A stretch of DNA of 64,000 bases, from contig JAYJMM010000117.1 of NCBI GenBank assembly GCA_037349105.1, positions 3,162,001 through 3,226,000 of the forward strand, written 5' to 3'. The notes beneath the pieces are model-generated. The model saw only the letters and a list, made by a program, of their open reading frames with translations. It did not search any database and had not been told where the DNA came from. This document shows, one piece after another, positions 1 through 12,300 of this stretch (position 1 is the first letter of the stretch; each line of letters starts with the position of its first letter). The stretch is from Limnomonas spitsbergensis. Lineage: Eukaryota > Chlorophyta > Chlorophyceae > Chlamydomonadales. The translations under genes were made by a program, and so were the position numbers.

Positions 1-117
1 GGTTATCAGAAGGCTAATAAGGTACATCCAGGGTTCAAAGTAAACACTAACATAACACATCTGTAGGCTGCATGGCAGATAAAAGTCAGACAAACAGGGG
101 AACTCTTCAAAAACACC

Positions 118-305
118 TTAATGCTGCCCCCCCGTTGAAGCAACACATGATAACCCCTCTCACGTGTATACGCTGCCGCTCCAAGGCACAGATTAAAATT
201 GGGGCCACCAAAGTGAGGCGCATCATCGCATTTTCTTTTTCATTTTAATGCTGGTTCCCCGTTGAAGCAAAACATGAGAACCCCTCTCACGTGTACACGT
301 TGCCG
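118..305. repeat. Duplicated donor block of the RCC1 exon
   Basis: About 75 bp around 118-192 is a diverged copy of about 240-312. The copied block includes the 3' end of the RCC1 exon (291-373) and its GTGAGA donor, so the intron begins with a second copy of its own donor. Confidence 0.7.
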
Positions 306-3300
306 CTCCAGGACAGGGCCATGTTGTGGAATGCGCCGCAGGCAATAGCGGCAATTCCAGTAGCATCACGAACCTGATCACACGAGGGGGGAGTGTGTGT
401 GGGGGGGGGTGAGGGAGGCGGGTGAGGGAGGTTAGGGAGGTTAGGGAGGGAGGGGGGGAGGGAGGGTGGGGAGGGAGGTGGGAGAGGGAGGTAGGGGAGG
501 TGAGGGAGCGAGGGGGGGAGGGAGGGGGGGAGGGAGGGAGGGGAGGGAGGGGGGAGAGGGAGGTGAGGGAGGTGAGGGAGCGAGGGGGAAGGGAGGGGGT
601 GAGGGAGGGTGGGGAGGGAGGGGGGAGAGGGAGGTGAGGGAGGTGAGGGAGCGAGGGGGGGAGGGAGGGGGGGAGCGGGGGGGGGAGGGAGGGCTGGGAG
701 GGGGGGGAGGGAGGGCTGGGAGCGAGGGGGGGAGGGAGGGAGGGAGGGCTGGGAGGGGGGGAGGGAGGGCTGGGAGCGAGGGGGGGAGGGAGGGAGGGGG
801 GGAGGGAGGGCTGGGAGGGAGGGAGGGGAGGGAGGGCTGGGAGGGAGGGGGGGAGGGAGGGCTGGGAGCGAGGGAGGGAGGGCTGGGAGGGAGGGAGGGG
901 AGGGAGGGCTGTGAGGGAGGGGGGGGAGGGAGGGGGGGATGGAGGGAGGGGAGGGAGGGCTGTGAGGGAGGGGGGGGAGGGAGGGGGGGAGGGAGGGCGG
1001 GGAGCGAGGGGGGGAGGGAGGGAGGGGGGGAGGGAGGGCTGGGAGGGCTGGGAGGGAGGGGGGGAGGGAGGGCTGGGAGCGAGGGAGGGAGGGCTGGGAG
1101 GGAGGGAGGGGAGGGAGGGCTGTGAGGGAGGGGGGGGAGGTAGGGGGGGATGGAGGGAGGGGAGGGAGGGCTGTGAGGGAGGGGGGGGAGGGAGGGGGGG
1201 AGGGAGGGCTGGGAGGGAAGGGGGGGAGGGAGGGGGGGAGGGAGGGCTGGGAGGGAGGGAGGGGAGGGAGGGCTGGGAGGGAGGGGGGGAGGGAGGGGAG
1301 GGAGGGAGGGGGGGAGGGAGGGCTGGGAGCGAGGGGGGGAGGGAGGGAGGGGGGGAGGGAGGGCTGGGAGGGAGGGAGGGGAGGGAGGGCTGGGAGGGAG
1401 GGGGGAGGGAGGGCTGGGAGGGAGGGGGGGAGGGAGGGCTGGGAGGGAGGGGGGGAAGGGAGGGCTGGGAGGGAGGGGGGGGAGGGAGGGGGTAGCCAGG
1501 GTTCAAGGGAGGGCGAGCAGGTGGACAGGGGGAGCCAAAGTGTTCGTACAGGCAGGTTGTGGGAGAGGGGGAGGAGAGAGGTGGGGCTGGTTTATGGGCG
1601 TAGTACAAGTGGGGGGAAGGCAAACCGTAAATTCCGGGATCTGCAATTCAGGGCTGGCAGATCAGCTTCAGGGCATTCACGACCAGCTCTTCCTCCCTCC
1701 TCTTCCCTCCCCCTCTACCTGGCAGACTTGACGTCTCAAAAAATAAATACACTCGTGGGGTAAAGATAATACAGGAGCAAACTAGGGCAGCGACAGAAAC
1801 CTGAAATCCCGGGATCCAAATAACGAGGGCAGCTGCAGACCATTTAGCTTCCTGTAGCTTCCATCTAGCTGCTCTGCTCTGCTGAGCTGGCAACAGACAT
1901 TTTCACTGTGCGCACACACCTCCCAACAGCTCAGCCATGCATTGATCACATTCCTGGTCTCGGGCTCCATCTGACCTTCAGGGAGAAGTCCACACTTCAC
2001 AGCCCCCCCTCATATCCACACTTCACCGCTCTCAGTGTCACACCTGTCACACTAAATGATATCAGGTTCTGTTCGATATTGACAGAGAAGTCTCCCCACA
2101 GCTCTCACCATGTCCACACATCATCCATCCCAGTCACACATTGGTCACACTCACTGTATTCAGTTTTTCTCAATCTTAAGAGTCCCCCCACGGCTCCCCA
2201 CACGTCCACACTTCGACCGTATCAGTCACACATTGGTCACACTTACTGGTCTTGGGTTCCGCTCCACCTTGAGGAGGAAATTACCCCACGGCTCTCCCCA
2301 CGTCCAAACTTCGCCGTCTCAGTCACACATTGGTCACACTTACTGGTCTTGGGTTCCGCTCGACCTTGAGGGAGAAATCACCCCACGGCTCCCCCCACGT
2401 CCAAACTTCGCCCGTCTTAGTCACACATTGGTCACACTTACTGGTCTTGGGTTCCGCTCGACCTTGAGGGAGAAATCACCCCACGGCTCCCCCCACGTCC
2501 ACACTTCACCCGACTCAGTCAGGGCCAGGGAGTGCATTCCTCCACAGGCCACACTCTTAATCTGCATGAGGGTGAAAGTGCAGGGTTCAGGGTTTAGGGT
2601 TAAGGGTAGAAAAAGGAATTTAATCTGCATGAGGGTGAAAGTGCAGGGTTCAGGGTTTAGAGTCAAGGGTTTGAAAAGGCTCTTAATCTGCATGAGGGTG
2701 GAAGTGCATGGTTCAGGGTTTAGGGTCAAGGGGGTTTAGGGTTAAAGAAGGCTTTCAATCTGCATGAGGTTGAAAGGTCAGGGTCAAAGATTCAGGGCTC
2801 AAACAAAAGACGCATACCGTACCTGCACTATGAGAGAATGTGCATAACAAGAAATTAACGCAAGGGTTTGCATGCAGGGTCTGAATGTTAAAATTCAAAT
2901 TATGAATTCAAATTTCAAAACAGAGTGGGTGTTGAATATAGCGGTCACTGAGGATATGATCATGCTAGGCTTATTAACAAAACAAAGCTACTTCGACACC
3001 CAAATGGGGGTAAATGAGCTTCCTACAAGCGGCAGCCGCATGGCTGACTTCTCGCATGGTCCCTTAGTACCCACCCGCAGCTGCGGCATGCGAGTGCCAC
3101 ATAATTGCTTTCGCACCCACCCACCCTGGCATTCAAGTGTCACACAGTTACTTCCGCACTGCTTCCCCCTCATCTGCGCCATACGTGTGCCACACAGTTA
3201 CTTTCACACTACTTCCGCCTCATCTGCGGCATGCATGGCATGGGCGACAGTACGTCCCTCATGCTCGGGTTTCCACCGCCATGCAGGCACTCATTTCCTC

Positions 3301-6300
3301 CCCATGAACAGGCCGCATGGCTGATTTATCGCATGGCCCCTAAAACCCACCCTCAGCTGCGGCACGCATGGCATGGGCGACAGCACGTCCCTCATGCTGG
3401 GGTTGCCACCGCATTGCAGGTACTCATTCCCTCCCCATGCAAACAGACGGCCGTCCTCCGAAAGCGCCAAGCAGTGCCAGCCATTCACAGCAACCTGAGG
3501 GAGGGGGAGGAACAGAGGGGGTCACGGAGGTGTGAGGTCGTGGAACGGCGTGGTGGTTTTTATGGTAGTTACACTATAATGTATAAATCCTGCAGGGTTA
3601 CATTCCTAGGCCTCGTGGCTTTACAGGAGTTTCACAGGCATGTGTTACCTCTCACAGGGTTATGCTTCCAGGCCTGGTGGATTCCCGGGAGGTACATATG
3701 TGTAACTCCTGCAGGGTTACACTCCTGGTCATGGTGGCTTCACAGATGTTTCACAGGCATGTGTTACCTCTCACAGGGTTATGCTTCCAGGCCTGGTGGA
3801 TTCCTGGGAGGTACATATATGTAACTCCTGCAGGGTGAAGTTCCGGGGCCTGGTGGCGTGACGGACCTTACGCAGACATGTGTAACTCCTGCAGGGTGAA
3901 GTTCCGGGGCCTGGTGGCGTGACGGACCTTACGCAGACATGTGTAACTCCTGGAGGTCACAATCTAGGGCCTGGTGGCGTACGGACCTTACGCAGACATG
4001 TGTAACTCCTGGAGGTTACAATATAGGGCCTGGTGGCGTGACAGACCTTACGCAGACATGTGTAACTCCTGGAGGTTACAATCTAGGGCCTGGTGGCGTG
4101 ACGGACCTTACGCAGACATGTGTAACTCCTGGAGGTCACAATCTAGGGCCTGGTGGCGTGACGGACCTTACGCAGACATGTGTAACTCCTGGAGGTTACA
4201 ATCTAGGGCCTGGTGGCGTGACGGACCTTACGCAGACATGTGTAGCTCCTGGAGGTTACAATCTAGGGCCTGGTGGCGTGACGGACCTTGCGCAGACATT
4301 TGGAAATCCTGGAGGTTACAATCTAGGGTTTGGTGGCTTAACAGGACTTGCACACACATGTGTAACTCCTGAGAGTTACAATCTAGGGTTTGGTGGCTTA
4401 ACAGGACTTGCACACACATGTGTAACTCCTGAGAGTTACAATCTAGGGTTTGGTGGCTTAACAGGACTTGCACACACATGTGTAATTCCTGAGAGTTACA
4501 ATCTAGGGTTTGGTGGCTTAACAGGACTTGCACACACATGTGTAACTCCTGAGAGTTACAATCTAGGGTTTGGTGGCTTAACAGGACTTGCACACACATG
4601 TGTAACTCCTGGAGGTTACAATCTAGGGTTTGGTGCATTTACATGACTTACACAGGCATTTGTAACTCCTGCAGGGTGACGCTCACGGGCCTGATGGTGT
4701 TTCAAGCCTGGCTCACGCAAGCAGGGCTACACTACCGGATATGTTGGCTTGCTGAGAGTTACATGCATAACTAAAATGCATAAATCCTGTAAGATTTTGC
4801 CTCTGGCCTGGCGGTTATACGGGAGTTATTCGATTCAAGTGGGCATGCTCTCAGATACCGGTGCAACACCCCAGTTTCGATTTCAGAACTTCCGCACTCA
4901 GCCTTGTATTCCATTTAATGATTGGATTCAAAAGAAAATACCGATGCATCAAAGCAATATTTAATTCGATGGCAGACCTGCCACACTCAGCCTTGTATTT
5001 GATTGGATTCAAAAGAGCATGCCAGCAAACACCGATGCAGCAAAGCACCATTGAAGTTTGATTGCAGACCCACCATGCTTAGCGCAGGATACCATTGCAT
5101 TCAAAAAACATGCCAGCAAACTCCGATGCAGCATGGCTTCATTGAAGTGAAGTTGCAGACCTACCAAGCTTAGTAAAGTATTCCATTGATTTAAAAAAGA
5201 GCGTGCCAGTAAACACCGGTGCATCATGGCATCCTTGAAGTTTGATCGCAGACCGACCATGCTTAGCGCTGGATTCCATTCCATTCTAGAGAGCGAGCCA
5301 GCAAACTCTGATGCAGCATGGGCTTCATGGCATCATCCAAGTGTAGTTGCAGACCTACCACGCTCAGCGCTGGATTCCATTCCATTCAAAACCCCACGGC
5401 AAACTATCACTTGGGGGTGCCTATAAAATTGTATAAAGCAAAACAGTCCTTTCCGTAACAGATCAGACCTTACCCTGACCCGTCAAACCCTACCTACAAT
5501 TTCCCCGCTTTTCACCTGCTTGATGCGAACGCCTTGGAGGGCGGCAATTCTCCTCGGCTTCCGCTCCCGGGCCTGATGGCCGTGGCCCAGGGTGGCGCGC
5601 TCGTTCCAGCCCCACGACCAAACCTGGACAACACGTCAAGCATTCGGGGTTCAAAGTCTAAGCCCTGAGGTTCCATGATAACTGGTTCAGGGCTTCAGAT
5701 CTTGGCATTGGGATTCTAGGATACGGTCACCCTATTTCACATGCTCGGGTCCATGACTCCATGTCCGACTCATCAACAGATTGAAGGGAAGCAAGAGTAG
5801 GAAAAAAATAAAGGGAGCGCAGCATGGTTCATCTTGTGAGAGTGCGTTGGCTATAAATAAACAATACGCCCTGAGGCGTGGCTACAATTCACCAGCATCA
5901 CGACCGACCGGCCGGGTGCAACAACAGAATCTTTACCACGGCCTCAGCATCCCTAGCACGACCTGAGCATCCTAGCACGACCTGAGCATCCCTACCACGG
6001 CCTGAGACTGTGCCATGGCCTCTGCATCCCTAGCCCTGAGTGTCCTTAGCAAGGCCTGAGTCCTATCGCCTAGCCCTGCAGTTCCGCCGCCGCTCACCCC
6101 GCCTTCCGAGTCAATAGCCAGCGTGTTCCTAGAGCCCGCGACGATGGGAGCATGTCCAAACGAGCGGCCAGAGAACCTCATACCCAGCATGCTGTCCACC
6201 ACCTGCATGGGCCAGGCAGGTAAGCACATGGGCAGGCAGACATGATCAGGCCACAGCCTCATACCCAGCATGCTGTCCATCACCTGCATGGGCCAGGTAG

Positions 6301-7858
6301 GGGGTCAGGAAGGTCAGGAACCGGATCAGGCAGACGGCCAGGCAGGTAAGCACATGGGCAGGCAGACATGATCAGGCCACAGCCTCATACCCAGCATGCT
6401 GTCCACCACCTGCATGGGCCAGGTAGGGGGTCAGGAAGGTCAGGAACCGGATCAGGCAGACGGCCAGGCAGGTAAGCACATGGGCAGGCAGACATGATCA
6501 GGCCACAGCCTCATACCCAGCATGCTGTCCACCACCTGCATGGGCCAGGTAGGGGGTCAGGACGGTCAGGAACCGGATCAGGCAGACGGCCAGGCAGGTA
6601 AGCACATGGGCAGGCAGACATGATCAGGCCACAGCCTCATACCCAGCATGCTGTCCACCACCTGCATGGGCCAGGTAGGGGGTCAGGACGGTCAGGAACC
6701 GGATCAGGCAGACGGCCAGGCAGGTAAGCAAATGGGCAGGCAGACATGATCAGGCCACAGCCTCATACCCAGCATGCTGTCCACCACCTGCATGGGCCAG
6801 GCAGGGGGTCAGGACGGTCAGGAACCGGGTCAGGCAGACGGCCAGGCAGGTAAGCACATGGGCAGGCAGACATGATCAGGCCACAGCCTCATACCCAGCA
6901 TGCTGTCCACCACCTGCATGGGCCAGGTAGGGGGTCAGGACGGTCAGGAACCGGATCAGGCAGACGGCCAGGCAGGTAAGCACATGGGCAGGCAGACATG
7001 ATCAGGCCTCAGCCTCATACCCAGCATGCTGTCCACCACCTGCATGGGCCAGGTAGGGGGTCAGGAAGGTCAGGAACCGGATCAGGCAGACGGCCAGGCA
7101 GGTAAGCACATGGGCAGGCAGACATGATCAGGCCACAGCCTCATACCCAGCATGCTGCCCACCACCTGCAGGGCCAGGTAGGGGGTCAGGTACAGGACCA
7201 GGCAGGCAAGCACATGTATAGGCAGATGTGCGACCATAAAGCATGCTGTGCAGCACCTGCAGGGCCAGGCAAGAGTCAGGAACCGGATCAGGCAGACGGC
7301 CAGGCAGGTATGCACATGGTCAGGCAGATGTACTCAGGCCACAGAGCCTCACACCAAGCATGCTGTCTGCCTGCATGGCCACTACCTGCATGGCCATGCA
7401 GGGGGGTTAGGTACAGGATCAGGCAGGCAAGCACGTGGGTAGGCAGGTGTGCGGCCATGAAGCATGCTGTGCAAGACCTGCATCATCAGGCAAGGGTCAG
7501 ACAGGCATGCACATGGACAGACTGGCAGGCACATAGACAGGTAGGCCAGCACATAAACAGGCAGGCCAGCACATGGACAGGCAGGCCAGCACATGGACAG
7601 GCACACGTGATCAGGTTAAGCAGTCTCATACCCAGCATGCTCGTACCCAGTGAGCGCCCGTACAGGCACATTTTTCTCCATGCCTGAGTTGCATCATTGT
7701 CAGAAGTGCACCTCCCATGTATCCCCATCCACATGCTTAAGTTCCTGCCCTCACACATACACTTTCTGACCGGGCACTGACCTTGGGTGTGTGCACGTTC
7801 TGCTGTGTGGCGTCACAGCCGAGCTGGGAGTCCTCATTAACGCCCCAGCCAAACAAGA
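291..7858 (-). CDS. RCC1-repeat beta-propeller protein, partial (six exons resolved)
   Basis: RCC1 repeats form seven-bladed propellers that act as guanine-exchange or protein-binding modules; the specific partner here cannot be told. Minus-strand exons, 5' to 3': 7782-7858 (LFGWGVNEDSQLG), 6098-6202 (VAGSRNTLAIDSEGG), 5516-5623 (VWSWGWNERATLGHG), 3351-3494 (NGWHCLALSEDGRLFAWGGN), 2442-2561 (VACGGMHSLALTESGEVWTW), 291-373 (IACGAFHNMALSWSGNVY). All five internal joins keep phase 0 and each exon has AG/GT borders, giving about 211 codons with the alternating 'GxxHxxAL..G.v..WG.N..gqLG' pattern. The exon at 7858 needs a preceding exon ending in phase 1, and the exon ending at 291 has a GTGAGA donor, so the gene continues beyond the left edge. 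Introns are packed with tandem repeats, several containing copies of the splice junctions. Family call is confident; exact orthologue is not. Confidence 0.86.
385..1495. repeat. G-rich (GGGAGGG / GGGCTGGGAGGG) low-complexity array in RCC1 intron
   Basis: About 1.1 kb of almost pure G/A on the plus strand built from AGGGAGGG and GGGCTGGGAGGGAGGG variants. On the gene's sense (minus) strand it is a polypyrimidine tract inside the intron between exons 2442-2561 and 291-373. Runs of three or more G occur every few bases, so G-quadruplex formation is likely. Long open frames here on both strands are a by-product of composition. Confidence 0.9.
1496..2136. other. Non-repetitive part of RCC1 intron
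   Basis: Intronic sequence between the G-rich array and the 97-bp repeats. No conserved coding motif, RNA gene or mobile-element end was recognised. Confidence 0.5.
2137..2535. repeat. About 97-bp tandem repeats carrying the RCC1 exon 3' end and donor
   Basis: Copies start near 2137, 2229, 2326 and 2424 (spacings 92, 97, 98). Each holds CACACATTGGTCACACTTAC, the complement of the GTAAGT donor, followed by sequence matching the 3' end of RCC1 exon 2442-2561. Only the copy ending at 2442 is joined to an intact exon. Confidence 0.85.
2556..2790. repeat. About 62-72 bp repeats carrying the acceptor of the same RCC1 exon
   Basis: Four copies of AATCTGCATGAGGGTGAAAG followed by GGGTTTAGGGT-like sequence. 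The first overlaps the acceptor of exon 2442-2561 (CTGCAT is the complement of ATGCAG). This exon is therefore flanked on both sides by arrays copied from its own borders. The units also carry TTAGGG-like text. Confidence 0.75.
3010..3350. repeat. Donor-side partial copies of RCC1 exon 3351-3494
   Basis: Segments near 3045-3090, 3165-3200 and 3220-3310 repeat the 3' part of the exon and its ACCCAC (donor complement) context; 3225-3300 is a nearly full copy of 3365-3440 with several substitutions. Confidence 0.7.
3580..4690. repeat. 60-bp satellite in RCC1 intron
   Basis: About 14 copies of a 60-bp unit containing ACATGTGTAACTCCTG and TTACAATCTAGGG between about 3840 and 4660, preceded by two or three longer (about 120 bp) diverged units from 3580. 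Two subfamilies are visible: 'GGGCCTGGTGGCGTGACGG' up to about 4290 and 'GGGTTTGGTGGCTTAACAGG' after it. Unit length is a multiple of three, so all frames stay open; not read as coding. Confidence 0.9.
4840..5400. repeat. Degenerate 110-120 bp repeats
   Basis: Four or five diverged copies of a unit with TGCAGACC(C/T)ACCA(C/T)GCTTAG, ATTCCATT and GCCAGCAAAC, within the RCC1 intron 3495-5515. Confidence 0.75.
6186..7650. repeat. 126-bp tandem repeats carrying the acceptor of RCC1 exon 6098-6202
   Basis: Units recur every 126 bp (e.g. 6267, 6393, 6519), with about eight good copies to about 7165 and four diverged ones to about 7640. Each contains the complement of GCAG|GTGGTGGACAGCATGC, i.e. 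the polypyrimidine/AG acceptor and the first 20-27 nt of the exon. The functional copy is the last one, at 6202. Confidence 0.92.
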
Positions 7859-8487
7859 CTGAGCAGGGGTAGAGGTAAGAAAAGGGGACACCGGATTAGA
7901 TGGCCTCAGATGACGTAGCAGGTGAGCTGGAAAAAAAGCGGGACTGCGGGAGGCACAGGTCGCTTTTGTGTGTCTCGGCTACATTTCAGCTACTCCCCGG
8001 CCTCTAACCAGAGGCCCCATACGTAGCTGGACATGCTGTTTGAGCTAATTGCTGTAGACCGGTAGACCTTTGGCCCCGATTGGCCCATTGACGGCCGCAG
8101 GGCAGCCTTCCAAAGGCAGACTTTGACAGAAGAAACAAAACACTCCCGAAAGAGAGCTGCTCCATGGTATTACCAGTCTTTCATCCTCACTCTCTTTTCC
8201 TCTTCCTTTTGAAACACCGGATGCATGGGCCCCATGCGGAATAGAGCACTTGCTGAAGCCCCATGCAGCATGCGGCGCAGCGAAAACAGCAGCAGCAGCA
8301 TACAAGTTTTCTACTAGGAAACATAAGATCACCTGCATGGCTTTCAGTGTGGGTGAACGAAGCCCCGTGGGATGTGCATTCCCTGCACATACCTGAATAT
8401 ATTCCATCCTTAACACCCCCCTCCTTCACACAATGGCGGCTCTGGTGACTGCATGCGCAAATGAGCCTCCGCTCAGTCAACTACCAC
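7859..8487. other. Unresolved stretch upstream of the first confirmed RCC1 exon
   Basis: Should hold one or more RCC1 exons on the minus strand; the candidate segments I could see do not join in phase. No repeats or RNA genes recognised. Confidence 0.4.
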
Positions 8488-8766
8488 TTCCAGGTGAGAG
8501 GCATCAATGGCCAGGAACCGTTGAACATATCCATTTCCACCAGTCTGGGTACCGGTATCTGGCATCAACTTGGTGTTCAGGCAAGGGACAGGCCAGGGCA
8601 GGGCTCGCCAGCCTAGCCCAGAACATGCTTGATGCTCTGCCACTCACGACGTGTACATGCGACACTGTACAGTTTGCGTCCGTATGCAATTACCTGTGGC
8701 TACGGGTGGCTGCTTTGCGTACATGGGCAGTCTGGTGCACAGCGATCCGACGGGGGAGCCTTCCAT
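8488..8766 (-). other. Candidate 5' exons of the RCC1 gene
   Basis: Two minus-strand stretches could be N-terminal exons: about 8694-8766, starting at an ATG complementary to 8764-8766 (MEGSPVGSLCTRLP...) with a GTAATT donor, and about 8488-8558 (GNGYVQRFLAIDASHLE), joined in compatible phase (1 then 2 nt). No RCC1 motif is visible in them and the link to the exon at 7858 was not resolved. The plus strand of 8433-8600 is also open, so this is only a lead. Confidence 0.25.
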
Positions 8767-9329
8767 GGCGATCAGCCTCTCCGCCTGTAGATCCAACGCC
8801 GATGGCGATTCAAATTATGTAGACTCGTATCGTGGTTGATTAAGTCCAGATGTGAGCATATGGTATGCCAGGGCTGGCCAGGCCACGCCTCTTCGATGGC
8901 GACGATCCCTGATGCCAGCGGTTCCAGGGTACGTTTTAGCGGCGTCACAGGTGCACAGTGCGTGTGATACCTGCACTTGTCAGGGGACAACATGTCCTGG
9001 AGGCATCTTTTGTTGGGGAAGGGTTTTCGACCAGGGTTGAAATGACGCCAGCTCACATTCTCCTGGTCCGAACCAACCCCCGAGGGCCCGGTGCCGAAGG
9101 CCCTTCATTCGTCCTTGGCAGTTCAGGTCATATGTCCGTTACATCTTATTCATGTCTACTGTGTGAATAGTTGTTATCGGGCATCATCGGACACTGATTT
9201 AGTTGACACCAAACAGACAGGGCTCCGCAGAATTGGCACTGGTGTTCTCGACGACAAGTGTACGGCCCTAACCGCCATGAGACAGATCTGTACAGTGACA
9301 GAGAATGCAGTTTATTTCCCGCGTCGCCA
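8767..9329. promoter_or_regulatory. Divergent intergenic region, RCC1 / GT47
   Basis: If the RCC1 start at 8766 is right, about 560 bp separate it from the GT47 ATG at 9330, which would hold both promoters. No TATA box or other element was convincing. Confidence 0.3.
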
Positions 9330-12300
9330 ATGATGCAACATCATGCCCTGGCGCTGTTCTTGACGTTGCAGCTACTGGCCACTTCCGCATGGCTTGAGCT
9401 TCGGAAGCCGTGCCCGCCGGGCTGCGAGGACATGGGCAACTGCAACGAGGAATTAGGAGTATGCGAGTGCAACTTCGGGTGGACAGGTACAGCGTCCTTC
9501 ATGCACAGCGAACAAGACGTGGTTTCGCATGGCAACACCGTGCTCTGCACGCTGCAGGGCACGTAGAACAGCTGCATGGCTAGGCTGACTGGCTGGGCTT
9601 GCCTGAGCAACAGCTCATCATCTCAGTTATATATCATTGGCATGTAGCAACCACAGCATATACTTAACAATGCCATGGAAGACATCTTGCACATGCAGAA
9701 TCTCCCGTCCTCCCGTCCCCTGCCTCCGATCTCTCTGCCCATGACCCAGCATTTGCAAAACCCTCCCTCACCGCCTCTGCCTCTGCATCTCAGATCGACT
9801 GATCACTCTGCGCTAGGCCCAACATGTAGCATCTCCCTCTGTCCCCGTCCCTACCTCTGATCCTTCTCCCCAAGGCTTAACGTGTACCATCCCCCTCCCT
9901 CCCCGCCCATGTTTCTTAAAACCTCCGTTCAAGGCCCAACATGTAGCAATCTGGTGCTAGGCGCTTGCCGCACCTCAAACGACAGCCACGCACCGCCAAT
10001 GTATGGTGTGGCCGTCCCTAAGAGCTGTGAATGTTGGAGGCAGATCCGAGACCACTCACTAGGCCTGGGCAACGAGCCGCTGCCAGGCCACGCGCGCTTC
10101 GTGCATGACAGGTCAGTGATGTGGAAGGGCATGGAAGGGGTGGGGGAGGGGAAGCGGAAGGGCAGGGGCGGGGGAAAGGGGGAAAGGGAAAGGGAAGTTC
10201 AGATCCATGTGACAGAGTAAGGAAGGGAGTAGAAGTGGGATTGCATTGGCAGGGGAATGAATTTGTATGGGCTGAACAATTTCCGTACAGCGTGCACCCG
10301 GCAGTACAAGTGCGGGCAAAAGCCGGCAGTACATGGATGGGCACAGTTTGGCAGTACATGCATGGGCTTAGGTTGGCAGAACATGGATGGGCCCAGACTG
10401 GCAGTACATGTATGTGCACAGGCTGGCAGTACATGTATGGGCCCAGGCTGGCAGTACATGGATGGGCCCAGATTGGCAGCACATGGATGGGCCCAGACTG
10501 GCAGTACATGGATGGGCCCAGGCTGGCAGTACATGTATGGGTTCAGGCTGGCAGTACGTGGATGGGCCCAGATTGGCAGTACATGGATGGGCCCAGACTG
10601 GCAGTACATGGATGGGCCCAGGCTGGCAGTACATGTATGGGTTCAGGCTGGCAGTACGTGGATGGGCCCAGATTGGCAGTACATGCATGGGCCCAGGTTG
10701 GCAGTACATGGATGGGCCCAGGTTGGCAGTACATGGATGGGCCCAGGTTGGCAGTACATGGATGGGCCCAGGTTGGCAGTACATGGATGGGCTCAGGTTG
10801 GCAGTACATGGATGGGCCCAGACTGGCAGGACATGGATGGGCCCAGGTTGGCAGTACATGGATGGGCCCAGGTTGGCAGTACATGGATGGGCCCAGGTTG
10901 GCAGTACATGGATGGGCTCAGGTTGGCAGTACATGGATGGGCCCAGATTGGCAGTACATGGATGGGCCCAGGTTGGCAGTACATGGATGGGCCCAGGTTG
11001 GCAGTACATGGATGGGCCCAGGTTGGCAGTACATGGATGGGCCCAGGTTGGCAGTACATGGATGGGCCCAGGTTGGCAGTACATGGATGGGCTCAGGTTG
11101 GCAGTACATGGATGGGCTCAGGTTGGCAGGACATGGATGGGCCCAGGTTGGCAGTACATGGATGGGCCCAGGTTGGCAGTACATGGATGGGCCCAGGTTG
11201 GCAGTACATGGATGGGCCCAGGTTGGCAGCACATGGATGGGCTCAGGTTGGCAGTACATGGATGGGCCCAGGTTGGCAGTACATGGATGGGCCCAGGTTG
11301 GCAGCACATGGATGGGCTCAGGTTGGCAGTACATGGATGGGCCCAGGTTGGCAGTACATGGATGGGCCCAGACTGGCAGTACATGGATGGGCCCAGACTG
11401 GCAGGACATGGATGGGCCCAGGTTGGCAGTACATGGATGGGCCCAGGTTGGCAGTACATGGATGGGCCCAGGTTGGCAGTACATGGATGGGCCCAGATTG
11501 GCAGTACATGGATGGGCCCAGGTTGGCAGTACATGGATGGGCCCAGGTTGGCAGTACATGGATGGGCCCAGGTTGGCAGTACATGGATGGGCCCAGGTTG
11601 GCAGTACATGGATGGGCCCAGGTTGGCAGTACATGGATGTGCCCAGGTTGGCAGTACATGGATGGGCCCAGGTTGGCAGTACATGGATGGGCCCAGGTTG
11701 GCAGTACATGGATGGGCCCAGGTTGGCAGTACATGGATGGCCTTGTTGGCTCCCAAACAATGATCTGAAATTGCTTGTGCCCGTTTGGCATGCCCTCCCT
11801 ACGGCCATGGCAGCTTCTGCTTTGACCTCCCAGGCCTGCCTCCGGAGCAGCAGCTGTCAGACATGCCCCCTGTGGATGACGGCAGCATCACATGGAGGCG
11901 CCCGTCTATTGTGCATGGGGTGTGGCCGTTTGAGGCGCAGGAGGCGCCAATGCCGGATCAAATCATGTTGCAGAACAAGCGGATCCTGCCACTCAACGCA
12001 TGCCCGGACAGGTGGGAGGTTTGATTGACAGGAAGGGAGGGAAAGGCCCCTGCAACCTAGGGGTTCGGACACATCCCTTAGAATACAAGCTTATAATGCA
12101 GGATAGGTTGGGAGGGATTGGGAATTCCCTTCGGATTACTCTTTTGGACAACATTTGAGTCTCCCTTGCGGCTCAGGGGGCGCATGCCCAATATTGTGTG
12201 AAAAGAGGGCCAGGCGTGCTAAACATCTGCCCCTTCTAAAACCATGTCTGGCAACTGGCAGGAAGGATTTGGAACAGCAAAAAATAAAGAAACTTAAGCC

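Noticed and set aside
223..1763. Long open frames in the G/A-rich block on both strands (Pro/Ser-rich or Gly/Arg/Glu-rich)
   Set aside because: Low-complexity repeat inside an RCC1 intron; absence of stops follows from composition.
3840..4660. 60-bp repeat as a coding repeat protein (GYNLGPGG/GLTGLAHTC)
   Set aside because: Lies between two phase-0 RCC1 exons on the opposite strand; open on both strands because the period is a multiple of three.
11764..11813. GT47 exon 3 starting earlier (CPPYGHG...)
   Set aside because: No AG acceptor in that frame; the AG at 11812-11813 gives exact phase match with exon 2.
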